A stretch of DNA of 64,000 bases from Pleomorphomonas carboxyditropha (GCF_002770725.1 NZ_NQVN01000014.1:62001-126000), one strand, 5' to 3'; numbered from the stretch's first letter, positions 17,648 through 26,802 are shown. Made by a program: numbers and translations. The notes: generated from the sequence alone by a model not told the origin.

Positions 17648-18262
17648 ATGACCATCCGCCTCCATACCGGCGACCTTCCCGACCTCGACGCCTACGGCGA
17701 GGTCATTGCCATCGATACCGAAACCCTCGGCCTCAATCCGCATCGCGACCGGCTCTGCGTCGTGCAGCTGTCGCCGGGCGACGGCTCGGCCGACGTCGTG
17801 CAGATCGCCAAGGGCCAGACCGCGGCGCCCAATCTCGTCCGGCTGCTCACCGATCCCAGGCGGATCAAGGTGTTCCACTTCGCCCGCTTCGACATCGCCA
17901 TCCTGAAGCAGACCTTCGGCATAACCGTCACACCCTTGTTCTGCACCAAGATCGCCTCGCGGCTCACCCGCACCTACACCGACCGGCACGGCCTGAAGGA
18001 CGTCACCAAGGAGCTCCTCGGCATCGATATCTCCAAGGCGCAGCAGTCGTCGGACTGGGGCGCGGCGATGCTCAGCCAGGCGCAGCTCGAATACGCCGCC
18101 TCCGACGTGCTCAACCTGCACGCCCTGCGCCAGCGGCTCTTGGCCATGCTGGAGCGCGAAGGGCGCCTGGAAATGGCCGAGGCCTGCTTCCGCTTCCTGC
18201 CGACCCGCGCCGATCTCGACCTCGCCGGCTGGGGCGAAGAGGACATCTTCGCGCATAGCTGA
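17648..18262 (+). CDS. rnd: Ribonuclease D, short form
   Basis: A 204-residue 3'-5' exoribonuclease with the DEDDy catalytic set: Asp and Glu in AIDTETLGL near 20, Asp in FARFDIAIL near 80, and the final Tyr and Asp in EYAASDVLNLHALR near 150. It lacks the HRDC domains of the longer E. coli RNase D, as many alphaproteobacterial copies do. The likely role is trimming of tRNA and other stable RNA 3' ends. It lies upstream of lptC, an arrangement common in rhizobia, with a 229-bp gap. Confidence 0.92.
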   Translation: MTIRLHTGDLPDLDAYGEVIAIDTETLGLNPHRDRLCVVQLSPGDGSADVVQIAKGQTAAPNLVRLLTDPRRIKVFHFARFDIAILKQTFGITVTPLFCTKIASRLTRTYTDRHGLKDVTKELLGIDISKAQQSSDWGAAMLSQAQLEYAASDVLNLHALRQRLLAMLEREGRLEMAEACFRFLPTRADLDLAGWGEEDIFAHS

Positions 18263-18491
18263 CGGCTCGGCGCCGCCGGCAATCGCAGCAAAAGACAAGA
18301 AGCGCAATCGTTTCGAGCGATTGCTTGAATGTGATCGCAGCCCCCTCGCGGCGCGGCAAACGTTGGTTTATCTTTTGTGTCTAGAATTCGCCGGATAGAA
18401 TAGGAAACCGGCCCTTGCCCGCGGGATAGCGACCGGCGGGCGTCACTTGAGGCTGAAGACGGAGGTCCCGTCCGCAAAACGGGCATGAAGG

Positions 18492-19229
18492 ATGACAGGC
18501 ATCGCGGCGAACGGCGCTTTTGGTGGCGGCGGCATGGAACCGTTTGACGGATCCGCCGTGCGCGCGACGCTGTTTGCAACGGCGGCACGGGAGAGCCGGC
18601 GGGTCCGCCGTCTGCGCATTTTGCTGCCGACGCTCGGCGCGCTGCTTTTCGCGGTGGTGATCGGCGCGACGGTCATCACGCGCATCTCCATCAGCCTCAG
18701 CATCGGCGACCTGAAGATCACCACCGACGGCCTCGCCATGGACGCGCCGCATCTGTCGGGCAGCGACGGCAAGGGGCGCACCTACACGGTGAGCGCCGAA
18801 AGCGCCGTGCAGGACCTGAGGGATACCCGGATAATCCGCCTCAAGAACATCGAGGCGAATGTCATCCAGACCGATGGCAGTCGCGCCAAGCTGCTCGCCG
18901 ATACCGGCGTCTACGATTCCGCGGCGCAGACGCTGGTGCTCAAGGAAAACATCCGGCTGAGCAATTCCGACGGGTCGGGCGGCGCGCTGAGCCGCGCCGA
19001 GATCAACCTCGGCACCGGCTCGCTGACGTCGGACAGCCCCGTCGCGTTTTCATCCCGCCTCGGCGAAATCAATGCCGAGAAGATGGGCGTCGAGAAGAAG
19101 GCGGGAACGGTGACCTTCTCCGGCGGCGTCCGCATGACCGTCGATCCGACCGCCCGCCCGGGCAAGGCGGCCGACGGTCAGCCGGAGCAATCCGACCGAA
19201 AAGAAGACACTCCCAGTTCGTCCCCTTGA
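18492..19229 (+). CDS. lptC: LPS export ABC transporter periplasmic protein LptC
   Basis: LptC, 245 residues, has a single N-terminal membrane anchor at about 44-66 (ILLPTLGALLFAVVIGATVI) followed by a periplasmic beta-jellyroll domain. It passes lipopolysaccharide from the LptBFG extractor to LptA. The periplasmic part has the family pattern of repeated short strands around SAVQD, LLADTGVYD and LSNSDG, plus a charged C-terminal tail. An in-frame ATG at 18534 is an alternative start with the anchor unaffected. It begins the conserved lptC-lptA-lptB-rpoN run. Confidence 0.9.
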   Translation: MTGIAANGAFGGGGMEPFDGSAVRATLFATAARESRRVRRLRILLPTLGALLFAVVIGATVITRISISLSIGDLKITTDGLAMDAPHLSGSDGKGRTYTVSAESAVQDLRDTRIIRLKNIEANVIQTDGSRAKLLADTGVYDSAAQTLVLKENIRLSNSDGSGGALSRAEINLGTGSLTSDSPVAFSSRLGEINAEKMGVEKKAGTVTFSGGVRMTVDPTARPGKAADGQPEQSDRKEDTPSSSP

Positions 19230-19307
19230 TGACACTCGAATGGTTCGGGGAGCTTCGGCCCGAGCCAGACAGTTCCAGCCGCCTCGACGAGGCAGAAGGC
19301 AACGAAG

Positions 19308-19868
19308 ATGACGGTCCGCATGCCTCGCTCCAGCCTCCTCCGCCGGGCCGCCATGGCCAGCCTGCTGCTCGCCCTGGCCCTTGCGCCGGCCTCCGCCGCC
19401 GAGCAAACGGCCAAGCTGCCGCCGACGACCTATCAGGGTCTCGGCATGTCCTCCGACCAGCCGATCCAATTCGAATCGGAGCAGCTCGAGGTGCACGACC
19501 AGGACAAGACGGCGGTGTTCACCGGCCACGTCATCGTCCGCCAGGGGACGACCGTGCTGAAGACCGACCGCCTCACGGTGTTCTACCAGGGTTCGCCGAC
19601 CGGCGAGGGACCGCAACAGGTCAGCCGCCTCGAGGCGAAGGGCAACGTGCTCGTCACGTCGCCCAACCAGACGGCGAGCGGCGACGCCGGCACCTTCGAC
19701 ACCGCCGCCAACACGATCCTGCTCACCGACAACGTTGTGCTCACTCAGGGCGACAATGTCATTCGCGGCTCGAAGCTGCTGATCGACATCAACACCAGCC
19801 AGGCCAAGATGCTCGGCGGCCGGGTGCAGATGCTGATCGCGCCGAAGTCGCTCGACGCCAAGGGCTGA
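19308..19868 (+). CDS. lptA: Lipopolysaccharide transport periplasmic protein LptA (OstA)
   Basis: LptA, 186 residues, begins with a cleavable signal peptide (RRAAMASLLLALALAPASA, cut near residue 31). An OstA-like beta-jellyroll follows, containing IQFESEQLEVHDQDKTAVFTG and ASGDAGTFD. It forms the periplasmic bridge that carries lipopolysaccharide to the outer membrane LptDE complex. It lies between lptC and lptB and is probably in one operon with them. Confidence 0.92.
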   Translation: MTVRMPRSSLLRRAAMASLLLALALAPASAAEQTAKLPPTTYQGLGMSSDQPIQFESEQLEVHDQDKTAVFTGHVIVRQGTTVLKTDRLTVFYQGSPTGEGPQQVSRLEAKGNVLVTSPNQTASGDAGTFDTAANTILLTDNVVLTQGDNVIRGSKLLIDINTSQAKMLGGRVQMLIAPKSLDAKG

Positions 19869-19896
19869 CGCCCCCTTTCCGCCGGATACCAGAGCC

Positions 19897-20673
19897 TTGC
19901 TGAAGCATTTCGCCCAATCCGAGAGCCTGCCTCTTCCCGAGGCGGCCGATACGTCCGACCTCGCCGTTTTCAACCTCGTCAAGACCTTCGGCCAGCGGCC
20001 GGTGGTGCGCGGCGTTTCCATGCAGGTGCGGCGCGGCGAGGCCGTCGGCCTCCTGGGTCCCAACGGCGCCGGCAAGACCACGCTGTTCTACATGATCACC
20101 GGCCTGATCCCGGCCAACGGCGGCAGCATCTTCCTCGATGGCCACGACATCACCGGCTATCCGATGTTCCGCCGAGCCCGGCTCGGCATCGGCTACCTGC
20201 CGCAGGAAGCCTCGATCTTCCGCGGCCTGACGGTCGAGAACAACATCCGCGCCGTGCTCGAACTGGTCGAGCCGAACCGCGACGCCCGCGAGGCCGAGCT
20301 CGACGCGCTGCTCGACGAGTTCCACCTCGCCCACCTGCGCCGCCAGCCGGCCATCGCCCTGTCCGGCGGCGAGCGGCGGCGCGCCGAGATCGCCCGGGCG
20401 CTGGCCAGCCGGCCGGTGTTCATGCTGCTCGACGAGCCTTTCGCCGGCGTCGATCCGATCGCCGTCGGCGACATCCAGGCGCTGGTGCGCCATCTCACCG
20501 GCCGCGGCATCGGCGTGCTGATCACCGACCACAACGTGCGCGAGACGCTCGGCCTGATCGATCGCGCCTATATCCTGCATTCCGGCATGCTGCTGGTGGA
20601 AGGTACGCCCGACGACATCATCTCCGATGCCGACGCGCGCCGCGTTTACCTCGGCGAGCAATTTACCCTTTGA
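19897..20673 (+). CDS. lptB: LPS export ABC transporter ATP-binding protein LptB
   Basis: LptB, 258 residues, is the cytoplasmic ATPase that powers lipopolysaccharide extraction from the inner membrane with LptF and LptG. Walker A GPNGAGKTT is near 57, the Q-loop region follows in GYLPQEAS, the signature LSGGERRRAEIARAL is near 150, Walker B is FMLLDEPFAGVDP, and the switch His lies in ITDHNVRETL. The only start giving a plausible N-terminus is the TTG at 19897, 28 bp after lptA, with a weak ribosome-binding site. Translational coupling to lptA is likely. Confidence 0.93.
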   Translation: MLKHFAQSESLPLPEAADTSDLAVFNLVKTFGQRPVVRGVSMQVRRGEAVGLLGPNGAGKTTLFYMITGLIPANGGSIFLDGHDITGYPMFRRARLGIGYLPQEASIFRGLTVENNIRAVLELVEPNRDAREAELDALLDEFHLAHLRRQPAIALSGGERRRAEIARALASRPVFMLLDEPFAGVDPIAVGDIQALVRHLTGRGIGVLITDHNVRETLGLIDRAYILHSGMLLVEGTPDDIISDADARRVYLGEQFTL

Positions 20674-20777
20674 TGCCGCCCCCTGCCTAGGTTATGAAGC
20701 AAGAAGCGGACCACCTTCGGCCGCCTTATTGACATTCATGGCTGCCGCTTCGATGCGGGGCGGACGGGGGTTGCTCG

Positions 20778-22298
20778 ATGGCGCTGTCGGCGCGGCTCGA
20801 ACTCAGGCAAAGCCAGTCGCTGGTGATGACGCCGCAGCTGATGCAGGCCATCAAGCTGCTTCAGCTCTCCAACATGGATCTGGTCACCTACATCGAGCAG
20901 GAACTCGAACGCAATCCGCTGCTCGAGCGCGCCGACGACGGCGAGGGGGAAGGGCCGGCCATCGAACCGGCGGCCGACGGCGACCTGCCGGCACGGGCCG
21001 ACGCGCCGGACTGGTTCGAGACCGAGGGCGCGCCCAGTTCCGAGCGGGTGGCCAGCGTGCTCGATACCGATATCGGCAACGTCTATCCGGACGACACCGG
21101 CCAGCCGGAGCGGCCGGCGCTCGACGTCGGAGCGCTCGCCGGCGGCGACTGGTCGTCGATCGGCCGGGGCGGCGCGGGCGAGGACTACAGCCTGGAGAGC
21201 TTCGTCGCCGGCGAGGTCAGCCTTGCCGACCACCTCGCCGAGCAGCTGGCCGTTTCCGTCGCCGATCCGGCCTTGCGCCTGATCGGCCACGACCTCATCG
21301 ACCAGGTGGACGAGGCGGGCTATCTCAGGGCCGATCTCGCGGCCACCGCCGAGCGGCTGGGCGCTTCCCTTTCCGATGTCGAGAAGGTGCTCGGCGTGCT
21401 GCAGACCTTCGAGCCGACCGGCATCTGCGCCCGTAACCTCGCCGAATGCCTGGCGTTGCAGCTTGCCGAGAAGGACCGGCTCGATCCGGCGATGCGGATG
21501 CTGGTCGACCATCTCGATCTTCTTGCCCGGCGCGATCTTCCGGCTCTCAAGCGCCTCTGCGGCGTCGACGACGAGGATCTCGGCGACATGATCAAGGAGA
21601 TCCTGGCGCTCGATCCCAAGCCGGGCCACGCCTTCGGCTCGACGCAGGTGCAGACGGTGGTGCCCGACGTGATGGTGCAGCCCGCCGCCGACGGCGGCTG
21701 GACGGTGGAGCTCAACACCGACACGCTGCCGAAGGTGCTGGTCAACCAGACCTACTACGCGGAGGTGTCGAAGACCGCCCGCGACGAGGAGAAGAGCTAT
21801 CTCGGAGAATGCTTCCAGTCGGCCAACTGGCTGACCAAGAGCCTCGACCAGCGGGCCAAGACCATCCTGAAGGTGGCGACCGAAATCGTCCGCCAGCAGG
21901 ACGGCTTCCTGACCTACGGCGTCGCCCACCTGAGGCCGCTCAATCTCCGGATGATCGCCGACGCCATCGGCATGCACGAATCGACGGTGTCGCGGGTCAC
22001 GTCCAACAAGTACATGGCGACGACGCGCGGCATCTTCGAGCTCAAGTATTTCTTCACCTCGTCGATCGCTTCGTCGGAGGGCGGCGACGCCCACTCGGCC
22101 GAGGCGGTCCGCCACCGCATCCGGCAACTGATCGACGGAGAAACCGCCGACGACGTGCTTTCGGACGACACGCTCGTCAAGATGCTGCGCGACGACGGCA
22201 TCGATATCGCCCGCCGCACGGTGGCCAAGTATCGGGAAGCACTGCGCATTCCCTCGTCGGTGCAGCGCCGGCGCCTAAAGCAGCTTGCCGGTGCGTAA
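20778..22298 (+). CDS. rpoN: RNA polymerase sigma-54 factor
   Basis: RpoN, 506 residues. Region I is Gln/Leu-rich (LRQSQSLVMTPQLMQAIKLLQLS), the acidic region II lies around 55-110, and the core-binding domain is followed by the helix-turn-helix and the RpoN box ARRTVAKYREAL near the C-terminus. It directs transcription from -24/-12 promoters with enhancer-binding ATPases, typically nitrogen assimilation, nitrogen fixation and dicarboxylate transport. Its place after lptB and before hpf and ptsN is conserved across proteobacteria, and PtsN commonly links nitrogen and carbon state to this regulon. Confidence 0.97.
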   Translation: MALSARLELRQSQSLVMTPQLMQAIKLLQLSNMDLVTYIEQELERNPLLERADDGEGEGPAIEPAADGDLPARADAPDWFETEGAPSSERVASVLDTDIGNVYPDDTGQPERPALDVGALAGGDWSSIGRGGAGEDYSLESFVAGEVSLADHLAEQLAVSVADPALRLIGHDLIDQVDEAGYLRADLAATAERLGASLSDVEKVLGVLQTFEPTGICARNLAECLALQLAEKDRLDPAMRMLVDHLDLLARRDLPALKRLCGVDDEDLGDMIKEILALDPKPGHAFGSTQVQTVVPDVMVQPAADGGWTVELNTDTLPKVLVNQTYYAEVSKTARDEEKSYLGECFQSANWLTKSLDQRAKTILKVATEIVRQQDGFLTYGVAHLRPLNLRMIADAIGMHESTVSRVTSNKYMATTRGIFELKYFFTSSIASSEGGDAHSAEAVRHRIRQLIDGETADDVLSDDTLVKMLRDDGIDIARRTVAKYREALRIPSSVQRRRLKQLAGA

Positions 22299-22646
22299 AA
22301 TCACTGTAACCTTTCCTCAACCGGGGCTCATCCGGAAGGCGGATTGATATCGCTTCCGGTCAACGCCACATCTCGAGCAGGCGGGTGCGTCGCCCGGCAA
22401 CGCCAGCTCAGGGGAGGATCCTTCCGCTTTTCCGCTTCACGATCCGATCGGCGCAGCCCCAGTCGACACTGACGGGGCGAGGGGTGAGGCGACACACCAT
22501 CCACCGGCGAGACGGAAAGCCGCGCCCCCGCTCGCCGCTGCCGGCCAGAGGCCCGCTCCAGGCGGCTGGCCGGAAACGCGGGCACCGGGCGGAGTTTTCC
22601 ACCGGCGCCCCGATCGGTTCAAAAGGCGCGAGAAACGAGGACTCTG
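22299..22646. other. Intergenic region between rpoN and hpf
   Basis: No gene is visible. At 22330-22357 the arms CCGGAAG and CTTCCGG form a hairpin without a T tract. The rest is GC-rich and unremarkable. It presumably holds the hpf promoter. Confidence 0.5.
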
Positions 22647-23252
22647 ATGCCGCTTCGCATTACCGGAAAGAACGTCGACATCGGCCAGGCGCTTCGCGAA
22701 CACATCACCACCCGCACCGCCGAGGAACTCGGCAAATATTACGACGAGGCCTTCACCGGCCATGTCGTGGTGCAGAAGGAGGGCAAGGCCTATATTGTCG
22801 ACTGCTCGATCCAGCTCGCTTCCGGCACGACGCTGCAATCGCGGGGCGAGGATTTCGAGGCCTATCCGGCAGCCGAAAAGGCGATAGAGCGAATCGGAAA
22901 ACGGATGCGGCGCCACAAGCGCAAGCTGAAGAACTTCAAGGGCGGCGAATCGGCGGCCGGCGACCAGACGCCGGGCGGGCCGTCCTGGAGCGACATCAAT
23001 GCCCAGGCGACGGTATTCGCAGCCTTCGACGACGAGGAGCTCGGCGAGGACTTCGCCCCGGCCGTCGTGGCGGAAACCACCCAGAAAATCCGCACCATGA
23101 GCGTCGGGTCGGCGGTCAGCGAGCTCGACTTCACCGGCGCGCCGCTGGTGATGTTCCGCAATGCCGGCAACGGCGGCGTCAACGTCGTCTACCGGCGCAA
23201 TGACGGAAATATCGGCTGGATAGACCCCTCGCTCACCGAAATCGCCGGCTGA
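22647..23252 (+). CDS. hpf: Ribosome hibernation promoting factor, long form
   Basis: A 201-residue long-form HPF. The N-terminal RaiA/YfiA-like ribosome-binding domain (1-105) begins LRITGKNVDIGQALREHI and has a basic segment RIGKRMRRHKRKLKNFK. The C-terminal dimerisation domain (about 145-201) contains IRTMSVGSAVSELDF and ends VVYRRNDGNIGWIDPS. It dimerises 70S ribosomes into inactive 100S particles in stationary phase or stress. It lies in the rpoN-hpf-ptsN arrangement. Confidence 0.95.
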   Translation: MPLRITGKNVDIGQALREHITTRTAEELGKYYDEAFTGHVVVQKEGKAYIVDCSIQLASGTTLQSRGEDFEAYPAAEKAIERIGKRMRRHKRKLKNFKGGESAAGDQTPGGPSWSDINAQATVFAAFDDEELGEDFAPAVVAETTQKIRTMSVGSAVSELDFTGAPLVMFRNAGNGGVNVVYRRNDGNIGWIDPSLTEIAG

Positions 23253-23342
23253 GGGAACCATCCCATCTGTCTTTTCGTCATCTAGACCTATATGAAGGCG
23301 GGGGTCGGGCTACCGGCCCTCCGCCAAACCTGGAACAAGACA

Positions 23343-23807
23343 ATGGATCTGAGCGACCTCCTGGTGATCGACGCAATCCTGCCGCGGCTCAAGTCCGCCA
23401 ACAAGAAGCAGGCATTGCAGGAGATGGCCGCCAAGGCCGCGGCTCTCACCGGACGCGACGAACGCGACATCTTCGAGACGCTGATGCAGCGCGAGAAGCT
23501 CGGTTCGACCGGCGTGGGCCACGGTGTCGCCATCCCGCACGGCAAGCTGGCCGGTCTCGACCGGCTGGTCGGCGTCTTCGCGCTCCTGGAACGACCGATC
23601 GATTTCGATTCGCTCGACGGCGAGCCTGTCGACGTGATGTTCCTGTTGCTGGCGCCGGAAAGCGCCGGCGCCGATCACCTGAAGGCGCTGGCCCGCATCG
23701 CCCGCGTCCTGCGCGACGACGAGACGGCGGCCAAGCTCAGGGCAGCCGACGACGCGGCGGCGATGTACGCGCTGCTCACCGAGAACGTCCGCTCCGACGC
23801 CGCCTGA
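23343..23807 (+). CDS. ptsN: PTS IIA-like nitrogen regulatory protein PtsN (EIIA-Ntr)
   Basis: EIIA-Ntr, 154 residues, is the terminal phospho-acceptor of the nitrogen phosphotransferase chain (PtsP, Npr, PtsN). The phosphorylated His is in VAIPHGKL near residue 66, with the second active-site His in the same fold. It regulates potassium transport, PHB and nitrogen-related functions by protein contacts, not sugar uptake. The ATG at 23343 gives the usual family start, while a longer frame from 23292 does not match it. A terminator hairpin begins inside the stop codon. Confidence 0.95.
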   Translation: MDLSDLLVIDAILPRLKSANKKQALQEMAAKAAALTGRDERDIFETLMQREKLGSTGVGHGVAIPHGKLAGLDRLVGVFALLERPIDFDSLDGEPVDVMFLLLAPESAGADHLKALARIARVLRDDETAAKLRAADDAAAMYALLTENVRSDAA

Positions 23808-23834
23808 AGCCGCAGAGCGGCTTCAGACTTTTTT
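23806..23834 (+). terminator. Intrinsic terminator overlapping the ptsN stop codon
   Basis: Perfect 8-bp arms GAAGCCGC and GCGGCTTC on an AGA loop are followed by AGAC and six T residues. The left arm uses the last two bases of the TGA stop. Confidence 0.8.
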
Positions 23835-23837
23835 CCC

Positions 23838-23964
23838 GCCTCAGGCGCCGGCGGGCCTCCGGCCCTTAGGCTTCCGCTCCGCTTTCCGTCTTTCGGGGCT
23901 TCGTCCCGAAAGACCCGCTCCGCGCGGCGCCAGTCGGCGCCGGAAGCCGCCCCGGGGCGGCTTC
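23838..23964 (+). repeat. Copy A of a hairpin-rich intergenic repeat (about 126 bp)
   Basis: A full-length copy of a repeat seen again at 32688, 53118, 54398 and 54534. It opens with GCCTCAG and a CGCCGGCG palindrome, then GGCCTCCGGCC. The core is a perfect 10-bp-stem hairpin at 23888-23914 (GTCTTTCGGG, loop GCTTCGT, CCCGAAAGAC), followed by CGCGCGGCGCC and GGCGCCGGAAGCCGC, and it closes with a GAAGCCGCCCC/GGGGCGGCTTC hairpin. It contains no coding potential of its own and lies between ptsN and mmcB. Confidence 0.85.
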
Positions 23965-24072
23965 AAGTTATCCTGTCACGGTTGCCAATGCCGGCATTGC
24001 TCGTTAGCCGCACCTAGGTATGGGGACGGTTGATTTTCCGAAACAAATCATGAACAATGGCGGCGGAGACAG

Positions 24073-24576
24073 ATGATGCCCGTGCCGACCGCCGCCTTTT
24101 CCTCACCGATCGCCAACTTGGTCAACGATGGCCGCCAGTCGGAAAACGCCCGTCTCGTGCAACGAGGCGTCGGCCGGCTGCTGGCAGGCCACGGCTTCTC
24201 GGTCCTCTACGAGCTGCCGCTCGCTTCCGGCCGGCGGGCCGACATCGCCGCTCTCGGCGGCAATGGCGATATCTTCATCGTCGAGATCAAATCGTCGGTC
24301 GAAGATTTCCGCACCGACCGCAAGTGGCCCGACTACCGGTTCCATTGCGACCAGTTGTTCTTCGCCACGCATGCCGGCGTGCCCGCCGAGATCTTTCCCG
24401 AAGATGCCGGCCTGATCGTCGCCGACGGCTATGGCGGCGCCGTTCTCAGGGATGCTCCCAGCCATCGGCTGGCCGCGGCGACGCGCCGGGCGATGACGTT
24501 GCGCTTCGCCCAGGTGGCCGCAAGACGCATCCAGCAACTGATCGATCCCCAGTTGCCCGACATGGGAGCTTTCTGA
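24073..24576 (+). CDS. mmcB: MmcB family DNA repair protein
   Basis: A 167-residue protein of the alphaproteobacterial MmcB (DUF1052) family. It has a restriction-endonuclease-like core: Asp in SGRRADIAAL near 50, then IFIVEIKSSVEDFRTDRKWPDY near 65-87, fitting a D-(E-x-K) nuclease site. In Caulobacter the family is associated with survival of mitomycin C damage and is controlled by LexA. I looked for a GTTC-N7-GTTC alphaproteobacterial SOS box upstream and did not see one. A GGAG site precedes the ATG; MM at the start leaves a one-codon ambiguity. Confidence 0.88.
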   Translation: MMPVPTAAFSSPIANLVNDGRQSENARLVQRGVGRLLAGHGFSVLYELPLASGRRADIAALGGNGDIFIVEIKSSVEDFRTDRKWPDYRFHCDQLFFATHAGVPAEIFPEDAGLIVADGYGGAVLRDAPSHRLAAATRRAMTLRFAQVAARRIQQLIDPQLPDMGAF

Positions 24577-24762
24577 ACGCCTCGTTCGAAAGGCGGACAG
24601 ACGGAAGTCTATGCCGAAAAGGCCACTTTTACCGCTCCGTCGCGACTAAGAGCGGGGGTGTCGCCGCTTGCCGCCGCAGGGGCGGGCGCTATCCTTTCCA
24701 TGACTACAACGAAGCGGCCAAGGAAACCGGCAGGGGGCGATATTGACCGCTTGGAGGACGGC

Positions 24763-26163
24763 GTGCCCTATTATCACAGCTATTCCGGATCCGGGTCCGC
24801 CAGACAGCCGCCGCCCGATCGTCGGCCGCCGCCGGCGGCGTCGGGCCTCTCTGCCGAACTCTACGCGCGCGTCGCGCGCCGCTATTGCCATCCGGCGTTC
24901 AATCTCGGCACCACCTTCGTGTCGGGGGTGCGCGGGCCGGTCTTCGAACGGGTGGTGCACGCCACGCCCTTCTGGAGGCTGACCACCTTCGATCGCGTGC
25001 CGCCAACCCCCGACGCCGATGTCCCTTCCGTGCTGGTGCTTCCGCCCTATGCGGGGCATTGCCCGACGCTTGTCCGCGATACCGTGGCCGCCTTCCTCCC
25101 CGGCCATGCCGTGCATGTCGCCGGCTGGGCCGACGCCCGGGATGTGCCGCTCGCGGCCGGCGCCTTCGGGCTCGGCGAGGCGATCGAAGCGGTCGCCGAC
25201 ATGGTGACCGAGATCGGCGGCGCCGTGCATGTGGTCGCGGTCATGGAGGCGGGCGTCATAGGCATCGCCGCCGCCGCCCTGCTGGGCAGACGCGGCCAGC
25301 CGCCCGCCACGCTGACGCTGATCGGCGGCCCGGTCGACTGCCGCGCCGACCACGCGGGGCTGGCTACCGGCGCCGCCACGCGCGGGCTCGACTGGTTCAT
25401 GCGGGCGGTGATCGCGCCGGTGCCGCCGCCCTTCGAGGGGGTCTACCGCGAGGTATTTCCCGGCTTCTTCACCCTCACCGGGCTCCTGACACGCGGTTTC
25501 GATCGTTCGATCGCCGACCCGAAGGAGCTTTTTGTCGGTCTCGTCGCCGGCGACGGCGACAGCGCCGGCGGCCATCGGGAATTCTTCGACGAGTTCCTGG
25601 CGGTGATGGACGTGCCGGCGGAATTCATGCTGCAATGGATCGAGGCGGTGCTGATCGACCGCCCCTTTGCCGCCGAGCCCGGCCAGACGATCCTTTCACA
25701 GGCGACGCCGCCGCTCGCCGGTACCCCGCTGATGACGGTGGAGGCGGAGATCGATGCGTTCGGCGGCGGCGGCCAGACCCATGCCGCCCACATGATGACC
25801 GGGGCGCCGTCGGCAGGCTGCCGCCATACGGAAGATCGAGCCGGCCGTTTCGCCCTGTTCAACGGCGCCCGCTGGCGCGCCTCGGTGTTTCCGCGCGTCG
25901 CCGACTTCATCGCCAACCATGCCGGACCGCCGAAGCCGTCACGCCCTGCCCCAACCGAGGATCTCCTGACGCTTTCGGGCCTCACCCCGGCATTCGTCGC
26001 CCGGCTCAATCGCGAGGGCCTCTATTTCATGCATCAACTCGCCAGGCTCGACGAAGCGGCCGCCGGCCACCTCGACCGACGGCTGGGCACCGAGACCCAT
26101 CCGCTGGCCGCCCAGCTCGGCCGCGAGGCGCGCCGCCGGCTGGCCGAGGCCGGACGGTCTTGA
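24763..26163 (+). CDS. PHA depolymerase-like protein lacking catalytic Cys and His, with HhH-like C-terminus
   Basis: A 466-residue protein that follows intracellular polyhydroxyalkanoate depolymerase (PhaZ) from LVLPPYAGH (91) through WADARDVPL (122), LTLIGGPVDCRAD (184) and FNGARWRASVFPRVADFI (366). In PhaZ the nucleophile is Cys in VCQP and the base is His in GHYG. Here these positions read VMEA (Met161) and GRFA (Arg362), while the acid Asp331 in EIDAFGGGGQ is retained. Hydrolysis by the usual mechanism is therefore unlikely. After residue 400 there is an extra segment, LLTLSGLTPAFVARLNREGL, resembling a helix-hairpin-helix. I chose the GTG at 24763 because GGAGGAC lies just upstream and YYHSY is where the family begins; ATG 24700 is an alternative. 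It may be a non-catalytic granule protein, but this is inference. Confidence 0.75.
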   Translation: MPYYHSYSGSGSARQPPPDRRPPPAASGLSAELYARVARRYCHPAFNLGTTFVSGVRGPVFERVVHATPFWRLTTFDRVPPTPDADVPSVLVLPPYAGHCPTLVRDTVAAFLPGHAVHVAGWADARDVPLAAGAFGLGEAIEAVADMVTEIGGAVHVVAVMEAGVIGIAAAALLGRRGQPPATLTLIGGPVDCRADHAGLATGAATRGLDWFMRAVIAPVPPPFEGVYREVFPGFFTLTGLLTRGFDRSIADPKELFVGLVAGDGDSAGGHREFFDEFLAVMDVPAEFMLQWIEAVLIDRPFAAEPGQTILSQATPPLAGTPLMTVEAEIDAFGGGGQTHAAHMMTGAPSAGCRHTEDRAGRFALFNGARWRASVFPRVADFIANHAGPPKPSRPAPTEDLLTLSGLTPAFVARLNREGLYFMHQLARLDEAAAGHLDRRLGTETHPLAAQLGREARRRLAEAGRS

Positions 26164-26253
26164 ACGGCAATGCCGGCAAGGCCATATAGTGCGTTGATCA
26201 CCGGGTGCCTCAGGGGCCCGGTCAAGGTCGCTTCCTTGCGAGGACTTTGAAAG

Positions 26254-26682
26254 ATGACGAGATTGGCAGGCTTCTCGAGCCCGTTCCTTCTGGGCTTCGA
26301 CGAGATCGAGCGTGCGCTGGACCGGGTGTCGAAGGCGGCGAACGACGGTTATCCTCCCTACAACATCGAACGTATCGAGCGTGACTCCCCGGAAGGGGAC
26401 GTGCTGCGCATCACCCTGGCCGTTGCCGGTTTCACGCGCGAGCAGCTCGACGTCTCCGTCGAGGAGAACCAGTTGGTGATCCGCGGTCGGCAGGCGGACG
26501 ACAAATCGCGCCTCTACCTTCACCGCGGCATCGCGGCGCGGCAATTCCAGCGCACGTTCGTGTTGGCCGAGGGCATCGAGATCCTCGGTGCCGACCTTCG
26601 CAATGGCCTGCTGTCGATCGACCTGGTGCGTCCGCCGCTCGAGCGGGTGGTCCGCCGGATCGAGATCAACGCCGAGGACTGA
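26254..26682 (+). CDS. Hsp20/alpha-crystallin family small heat-shock protein
   Basis: A 142-residue IbpA-like chaperone. The N-terminal segment ends in GYPPYNIERI, typical of alpha- and gammaproteobacterial class A small heat-shock proteins. The alpha-crystallin domain follows (about 45-125), with RGIAARQFQRTFVLAEGIE and the terminal NGLLSIDLVRP. It holds unfolding proteins for refolding by DnaK/ClpB. The partner DUF1150 gene follows 120 bp downstream, an arrangement frequent in rhizobia. Confidence 0.93.
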   Translation: MTRLAGFSSPFLLGFDEIERALDRVSKAANDGYPPYNIERIERDSPEGDVLRITLAVAGFTREQLDVSVEENQLVIRGRQADDKSRLYLHRGIAARQFQRTFVLAEGIEILGADLRNGLLSIDLVRPPLERVVRRIEINAED

Positions 26683-26802
26683 CGATAAACGCGCCGGTCA
26701 CCTTTTCCCGATAGACTGAGTTTCAGACCCGCCTGCCGTCGCCGGTGGTCGGTGTCTTCCCCCTGTCCGGCCAAGGCCGGCGCGGGGGAAAGGAGTGATG
26801 CG

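Noticed and set aside
23965-24072. SOS (LexA) box upstream of mmcB
   Set aside because: MmcB is LexA-controlled in Caulobacter, but I found no GTTC-N7-GTTC or its complement here.
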